From Piper betle (Eukaryota > Streptophyta > Magnoliopsida > Piperales > Piperaceae): a DNA stretch of 64,000 nucleotides. The position numbers and the translations under genes were made by a program. The notes under the pieces were generated by a model. The model was not told the DNA's origin and searched no databases. It saw only the letters and a program-made list of their open reading frames with translations. Each line of letters begins with the position of its first letter. Position 1 is the stretch's first letter. Below, one piece after another: positions 57,822-64,000 of the stretch. Location: positions 124,001 through 188,000 of the forward strand of contig JAURVB010014405.1 of NCBI GenBank assembly GCA_033002965.1. The letters run 5' to 3'.

Positions 57822-60800
57822 TGGATGATTCTCAAACCATGGCCAAGCTTTTGCTTCTCTACTCCTATCTCAGCCTTTTCACATTGTTTTCAATCAACCA
57901 ATGCGTCTCCCTGGACTACTATCATCCACACTGCCTTCCCTCCCAAGAAGCAGCTCTAATCAAATTCAAGGAGGGCCTCATCGACCCATCAAATCGCCTC
58001 GAGTCTTGGCAGCTTGGATCAGACTGCTGCAGTTGGCGAGGAATCACCTGCGACAACCAAACCGGGTATGTTATTGCCATGGACTTGCACAATCCCCAAA
58101 ATCCTTATGCTAACTTACCATTTGATGAGCATCACAAAGGATGGTTGGCTTCACTTGATGTGAGTTTAGGTGGTAAACTGGGCACATCACTAGTGGATTT
58201 GAAGAAACTGCAGTTCTTAGATTTGAGACTAAACTCATTTGAAGGGATTAGAATCCCGGAATTCATAGGTTCGTTGGTAGAGTTGAAGCATTTGGACCTG
58301 TCATATGCAGGATTTCACGGGAGAATACCTCCTAACCTTGGGAACTTGTCCAAGCTTGAGCATTTGGATGTTTCTTCACTGGTTCACACCAATTCTACCA
58401 CAAGTTCCTTTGTTGTACAAATTATTAATGGAGCTCGCACTTCATCGCTAAGTTGCGACAACCTTCAATGGATGACGAGTCTTGTTTCGTTGAAAGTCAT
58501 CCAAATGAATGGGGTGAACTTTTCAGCATTGGGCCATGAGCCCATGCATGTTTTCAGCTCTCTCCCATCATTAGAGGAGTTGGGTTTGTCCTTGTGCTCA
58601 CTCTCTGCTTCCAACAACATAACATTCTCCAACTTCACATCTTTGCAATTTCTTGATCTCAGCTCAAACTACATTGCGTCGGAATTCCCTAGATGGGTAG
58701 TTAACATAACAAGTTTGCAGTACTTGGACCTGTCGTATAACTTGTTTAGAGGTGAATTTATGTATGGCTTGTCGGACCTTCCATCCTTGCAAGTCACGTA
58801 TATGGCTCGTAATTTAGTCAAAGTAAATAGTACGAAGTTATTTGCCGGAAAATGGAGTAAAATTGCATACCTAGACATAGAGAATACTGACTTCAGTGGA
58901 AGCATCCCAAGTTCTATTGGAAACATAACTTGCCTCGAGCGCTTAAATGTGATGAGCAATGCAAGAATGCGTAATGGTTTGGAAGGTAATATTCCTCAAG
59001 AGATCGGAAAGCTCGAGAAACTGGAGTTCTTATCTTTGAAGTTCAACAAATTTGTGGGTAAGTTCCCACCAAATATAATCAACCCACAGTTTTTGAGATA
59101 TTTGCAATTGGATGGGGTTGAGTTGCAGAGCAGTGTGAATCTCCATTGGTTCTGCCAGTTCAAGTTTCTGGTGGCCCTATGGCTCAGTAATTGCCATCTC
59201 ACAGGGCCTATTCCGACCTGTTTGGCTGAAATGCCCTTCCTTACTATTTTAGCACTTGACAGAAATCATTTGAATGGAACAATTCCCGTGGAGTTGGGCA
59301 AACTCTCCCAACTAGAGATTCTGGACTTGTCTCACAATTCATTCCAAGGCATTGTGCATGACACTCACTTCCAAAACCTGAACAGCTTGTCTGTGCTAGA
59401 TTTATCTCACAATGCCATAGTTTTTAAGCCACGCTCTACTTGGTCCCCTCCTCCGAATCTCTTAATTGTCGGCCTAGCTTCCTGCCAAATTGGGCCCTTT
59501 TTTCCTTCTTGGCTCAAAGAACTTGAACATGTTTCTTATTTAGATTTGTCAAGAAATGAGGTCAAGGGGTCTTTACCACAATGGTTCTGGGAAATAGTAC
59601 CTGTTCTTATCCACCTCAACCTTTCCCACAATCGCATTCTGGGTCATTTGCCTAACCCATTTATGCTGTTCCAATCTGATCAAGGAATGTTAGACTTGAG
59701 CTTCAATGAGTTTTCAGGCCCCGCCCCATGCTTTTCTGATGGGATTGTGCATGTTGATGTTTCATACAACCAGATCACTGGACAACTACCAGATAACATC
59801 CATAGCTCCACCAAAAGCTTCAATACTTTTTTGGCTTCTAATAATGAAATTAGTGGTTTGATTCCTCTCGTGTTTGGCAATATGGACAGCTTGGAAACTC
59901 TTGATCTTTCGAGTAATAAGCTAAATGGTACAGTACCACAAAACTTGGTCGGCTCTCCTCATCTGCGTGCATTAGACCTCAGTGGAAATAATCTATCTGG
60001 TGAGATACATTGGAGTTTGCCTAAGGCTAATGCTTTACGATCACTACATCTTGCTGAAAATGCTCTATCCGGAGAGTTCCCTGCATGGTTGGAAAATTGT
60101 ACTCATTTAGAGGTCCTTGTGCTATCACAGAATAAATTCTCTGGTAAGATTCCACAATGGATCGGTGAAAGCTCTGCATCACTCAAAATATTGGACTTGA
60201 GATCCAACAGGTTCACAGGCCAAATTCCTTGGCAACTATGTTATTTATCCTCTTTGCAAGTTCTGAATGTAGCTGGTAATTACTTGAATGGTTCCATCCC
60301 CAAGAGTTTTGGTAACTTCAAAGCAATGAAGGAGAAGCATGCTTTTACTGAATGGTTCCCCATTAATGATGGATACTACAAGGACAAGTTGACAATGACA
60401 GTGAGTGGGAAGGAAGACGAGTATAGTACAATATTGTTTCTTGTAAATTGTATAGATCTTTCCAACAACAATTTCTCAGGAGAGATACCGCAAGAGCTAA
60501 CAAAGCTGTCTGAATTGCTTGTTCTGAACTTATCTCACAACCAACTGGTAGAACACATTCCTAGCCAGATTGGTGAAATGAAGCAACTGCTCACTCTTGA
60601 TTTTTCTCACAACCATCTTTCAGGTATTGCTCCCACAAGGTTTGGCGGCTCTAACTTTTCTCAATCATTTGAATCTATCATACAACAATTTTTCAGGGGA
60701 AATTCCATCAGGGTTCCAGCTCCAAACTCTTGATGATCCATCTATCTATATTGGAAATTCAGAACTTTGTGGGTTCCCATTGAAAAAAAATTGCTCAAAC

Positions 60801-61022
60801 AGCACATCTTGGCATTCTCCAAATTCATTGGAATGGAGTTGGAAAGATAACCAAGACTATGAAGGCCCCTTGGATATGTTTATGGTGTATATCGGTATTG
60901 GGCCTGGATTTGGGGCAGGGTTTGGGGCTATTTGTGGCATGCTAGTTCTAAAGACAACTTGGAGAATAGCATTTTTTCGGTTCTTTGATGAAAAAAAGAT
61001 CAAATGTTTGTTGCCTTTGTGA
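57821..61022 (+). CDS. LRR receptor-like protein (RLP), frameshifted before the membrane anchor
   Basis: Single exon. Two starts are possible: ATG 57821, or ATG 57839 (MAKLLLLYSYLSLF), whose ACCATGGCC context is better. The order is signal peptide; LRRNT (CLPSQEAALIKFKEGL, DCCSWRGITCDN); more than 25 extracellular leucine-rich repeats; a non-LRR island (YKDKLTMTVSGKEDEYSTIL) near residue 870; a last block of repeats; NSELCGFPLKKNC cap; acidic stretch; a membrane helix with glycine spacing (IGIGPGFGAGFGAICGML); and a short basic tail. This is the plan of Eix2/Cf-type RLPs, which sense ligands at the plasma membrane and signal through SOBIR1. One extra base at about 60621-60632 (after DFSHNHLSGI) ends the first frame at 60733; the correct C-terminus continues in the next frame to 61022. 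As it stands the product is about 970 residues and lacks the anchor. Confidence 0.92.
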
Positions 61023-62770
61023 TAAAACTTCCACAAATGTTGAAATGGATATGGATACATTGAATTCACTAGTGACAAGGATATGTGATAAAACTTCCAC
61101 AAATGTATGAAACAACTTTGTATTTGTAATATTGAAAGAGTTATTTCATATTTATGGCGGAGAAACTACTCAAAAGGGCACGAGACATTGAATCGGAGGC
61201 TAGAAAGACTTCTCCTAAGAGTTTTTCTTTATATCTTTATTTTTAATTCATGCAATGACTTTGATGCTAGAAATAAATCCTTTCGGCATTATTTAAATTT
61301 TTATATGTTGTTGTTGGGTTGTATTTGTATAATTTTAACGAGTTGATTAGGTATTATTAGACAGCTTGAAAAGGAGTCTATTAATCCTTTTAAAATTAAG
61401 CGTGTTTATGAAGCTTGGATGATTAAGACCACAGGAAGATCTAAGAAATTAATGAAGGTGATGCCAGGTGTTTTCTTTCACTGTAACTGCTTTTGACATT
61501 CAAATTATATGTGCTTGTATTTGATTTAAAAAAGACATGAGACTAACTGTTCTACTTGAAAGAATAAGGATTTTATATTTATGGTGGAGAAACTTCGTAC
61601 AAGGGCATGAGAGATTGAATCGGAAGCTAGAAAGACTTCTCCAAATAGTTTTTCTTTATTTCTTTCTTCTCTATCTTTTATTCATGTAATGACTTTGATG
61701 CAAGAAATAAATTCTTCAGGCATTATTTGAAGTTTTTATGAAGTAAATTCATTGTCTAGCAATGGATTTTAATTACATGGTTTAATAAGTTTTTTTCTTT
61801 TTGTAATTATTGTTGTTGGGTTGTCTATTCTATTAATGCTTAATTCTTGCAACAGTTTGGTCATCTATTGTGTAATTTTACGTTGATCTTGTGTAGGTAT
61901 AAAGAATTGATTTTCATAAAGAAAATATCTATTTCAAAACTGATCATTGAGAATTGATTTTATGTAGGAATACATATATATTGTCGAATTGTTAGAGCTT
62001 TTGTTAATGGTTACTTGTTGAATAGAAAGGATGAATCAAATTATTATGAAATATGTGTGAATCTTAAGTTGTTTATGAAAAACAGCCAAAAATCTTGAAT
62101 AGGTGTCAATTTAGTTTAATTATCTAATTAGTTTAAAAATAGATTAAAAACAATCATTATTTTCTCTCGTTTAGAATAGATTTATTATAATTAGGCTTGA
62201 TAATTAGCAAATTTTAAATAAAGCATTGCATGGGAACAATCTTTTTATCATTATACTATTTGAATGATTCTTAATCTTTATACTTTCGTGTGAGAAATAT
62301 AGTAACCAGACAATTTATATTCTACATAGTTGTAAGTATTTAAAGATGAAGATAAATTTATTCATTAACGACTAAGAGACTTGTAATTAGTGTTTCAACT
62401 CATGAGACAATAAATATTTATATGTATGATAGATCTTATAATAATGTTGTTTTAAATATTATAATAGAGATGACTCGTTAGCTTATTGTTTTAATTTATC
62501 GTTCATGATATGAATACACATTACAAAGATATCATCTGGTAAACATTTTTTTGGGTGGCCAAAGCCCCAAGAGTCTAACTACCATGGGCCAAAGGTGACC
62601 AAAACCAGGTTAGCCCGATACCAACCTTTGCCGAGCGGCATTGGGCATATTTTTCTTAAAATTTATCATTATTAAATTTGACTAGGTTTGGATTACGTCA
62701 ATTTAATTTTTCCCCCAAAAATTAAACCAAACGGTAATATCATGATTATTGAAAAGTTTGCTTCCTTTAA

Positions 62771-62815
<45 letters not shown>
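61023..62815. other. Downstream region of the RLP gene with direct repeats
   Basis: TGTGATAAAACTTCCACAAA occurs at the RLP stop (about 61019) and again near 61085. A block of about 165 bases is repeated at 61146-61306 and 61574-61740 (shared GGAGAAACT, TTGAATCGGA, CTAGAAAGACTTCTCC). The rest is AT-rich with no gene. (TA)n lies at 62775-62815. Confidence 0.6.
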
Positions 62816-62817
<2 letters not shown>

Positions 62818-63438
62818 TAAAAGTTAGTCTCAACTATAGTGCAAAAATTATTTCTGCACCCATTTTGATTTGAGCTATCTCATTACAAGGACAACTCAGA
62901 TCAAAAAAAAGAGACTGATCCAACCAATAGTGGCGGGATCTCTCCAGATGCTAGGTCTAGCCGTGCTGTTGGGTCCAGCCATGCGGTTGGGTCTAGCCGC
63001 TCCTACCAGTCGGGGCGGTCTGACCCAACCGCATATAACTGGATCCGGCGAACAGTGATCGGATCGGCCAACATCTTTCTTAAAAAACCTATTGTCAGTG
63101 GCCATTCTTGCCGCCATTGATGAGATTCGGCCAGGTGCGGCGAGATGAGGTTGCCCTTCCCGGATCTGGCATGGGGATGACCGGATCCGGCCATTCTTGG
63201 TCTAATCTTGTCATTGACATCCGCCAACATTTTTTTGAAGTATGGCTGCCCATCTGGCCGCCGGTAGCCAGATCCCTCCCCATACAAGCGAATATGGGCG
63301 AATCCGGCTGCCCCCGACCTATCACTGGTGGACTGGTTTGGTCGTGAGTGACTGTTGTCCAGGCCGCACACCGCCAACAGTGGTGACACTTGGTACTTTT
63401 TTTATTCAATGTTTGTCCTCCTTATGATCAGAAGAACC

Positions 63439-63445
<7 letters not shown>
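62816..63445. mobile_element. GC-rich foldback-like element 3 between (TA)n tracts
   Basis: The left part has TGATTTGAGCTATCTCATTA and CAAGGACAACTCAGATC, nearly the same hairpin as at 36870-36910 and of the same design as the terminal hairpin of element 1. The right end, on the complement, has GGTTCTTCTGATCATAAGGA, sharing GATCATAAGGA with element 1. The interior is GC-rich (GGATCCGGC and GGTCTAGCCG words) and TA repeats lie on both sides. Terminal repeats are diverged, so borders are approximate. ORFs inside are not supported. Confidence 0.55.
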
Positions 63446-63475
<30 letters not shown>

Positions 63476-63492
63476 CATATATATATATATAT
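63446..63492. repeat. (TA)n microsatellite beside foldback element 3
   Basis: Alternating TA with one ACATACATA interruption, then (CA)n to about 63508. Confidence 0.95.
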
Positions 63493-63552
63493 AGACACAC
63501 ACACACTTGTTTTTGTAAAAACAGCTTACTTTTAATATATATATAAAGATAA

Positions 63553-63803
63553 TACTTCTCCAAACTCTCTCTTATGAGCCAAATGTGCCCAAAAACTCTC
63601 AAGATGATGTTTTATTTAACATAAATAGAACTCTCCTTTATATGGAAAAATGTGAGTAGGATTCTAAGAGTCACCTCATTAAACTTTTATAAAAAAGACA
63701 AAATCACACATAAGAATACGAAAACATCAACCATTAGTGTTAAACAAAAGGCCAAAAACTGACAATTGAGTTTTTCAATGTGAATGGGTGAGGAAACTCA
63801 ACA
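63553..63803 (-). repeat. Truncated 3' LTR of a second copia element
   Basis: Aligns with 3222-3473 of the left copia LTR, ending in the same GAAACTCAACA. Its outer part (matching 2847-3221) is absent; homology stops near the TA/CA tract. It is followed by TCCTCCCCTTC, the complement of a polypurine tract, which marks it as a 3' LTR of a minus-strand element. Confidence 0.88.
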
Positions 63804-64000
63804 AATCCTCCCCTTCACGAATCCATGAGCTAACTGGACATAAGTGGTAGCCAAATTCTCCATACCAGCTCCACTTCTATAAAATAAATGTTTGTCCTTT
63901 GTCACAATCTTGGTTAACATATCTAAGATGTTCTTGTTAGTATGAACCTTTGTTCAACTCTAACAACTTTCTCTCAACACATCTCTTACTCAATGATATC
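63804..64000 (-). pseudogene. Copia RNase H C-terminal end, cut by right window edge
   Basis: On the minus strand the DNA encodes KVHTNKNILDMLTKIV followed by TKDKH, the characteristic last motif of copia polyproteins (VxTKENPADMLTK). The frame reads from the window edge towards the LTR. The remainder of the element lies beyond 64000, so whether it is intact is unknown. Confidence 0.85.

Noticed and set aside
58669..59880. Minus-strand ORFs inside the RLP gene
   Set aside because: Antisense shadows of a strongly supported LRR coding region.

Overview
This is nuclear DNA of a flowering plant. It is AT-rich, with split or plant-specific gene families (3-ketoacyl-CoA synthase, LRR receptor-like protein) set in nested Ty1-copia, Ty3-gypsy, TRIM, CACTA, MITE and GC-rich foldback elements. 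I cannot name the species or decide between monocot and eudicot from sequence alone. Only two host genes of recognisable function are seen: a KCS11/KCS4-type 3-ketoacyl-CoA synthase (minus strand, 34.4-36.4 kb) and an LRR receptor-like protein (plus strand, 57.8-61.0 kb). Both carry single-base frame disruptions but are otherwise well preserved, so recent pseudogenisation and assembly error are both open. A third host-derived piece, a fragment of an LPEAT-type lysophospholipid acyltransferase, lies in a transposon region at 21.4-21.7 kb.

Layout. 1-3473: a decayed Ty1-copia element on the minus strand, cut by the window edge; its 5' LTR is at 2847-3473. 4627-15937: a complete decayed chromodomain Ty3-gypsy element (Tekay/Del-like), minus strand, with long LTRs; its 5' LTR is interrupted by a solo LTR (13162-14346) with an exact 5-bp target duplication. 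16827-17399: GC-rich foldback element in a (TA)n tract. 17.4-20.8 kb: AT-rich DNA with a GAGCC-rich repeat and a MITE. 20841-31016: a CACTA (En/Spm) transposon with a broken TNP2-type transposase and a second broken gene, itself hit by a TRIM (24623-25113) and carrying the LPEAT fragment near one end. 31.0-34.4 kb: no gene seen. 34.4-36.4 kb: KCS gene. 36.8-41.1 kb: AT-rich DNA, a truncated foldback end, a second copy of the MITE, and a second complete foldback element (40363-41119). 41.1-57.8 kb: repeat remnants, including a TRIM array with three LTRs (48085-48853), a SIRE-like copia LTR and gag relic (about 50.6-53.0 kb), and a TRIM with amplified primer sites (53625-54512). 56.5-61.7 kb: the receptor-like protein gene with a duplicated upstream region containing paired W-boxes and a duplicated downstream region. 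62.8-63.4 kb: a foldback element between TA tracts. 63553-64000: the 3' end of another copia element related to the one at the left edge.

The genes do not form a pathway. KCS would act in the ER in very-long-chain fatty acid elongation. The receptor-like protein would act at the plasma membrane in immune perception. The strongest second-look signals are structural: GC-rich foldback elements that sit in TA microsatellites and carry a hairpin inside each terminal repeat; short TRIM elements in which tRNA primer sites and PPT/U3 junctions are tandemly repeated; and the duplicated W-box promoter of the receptor-like gene.
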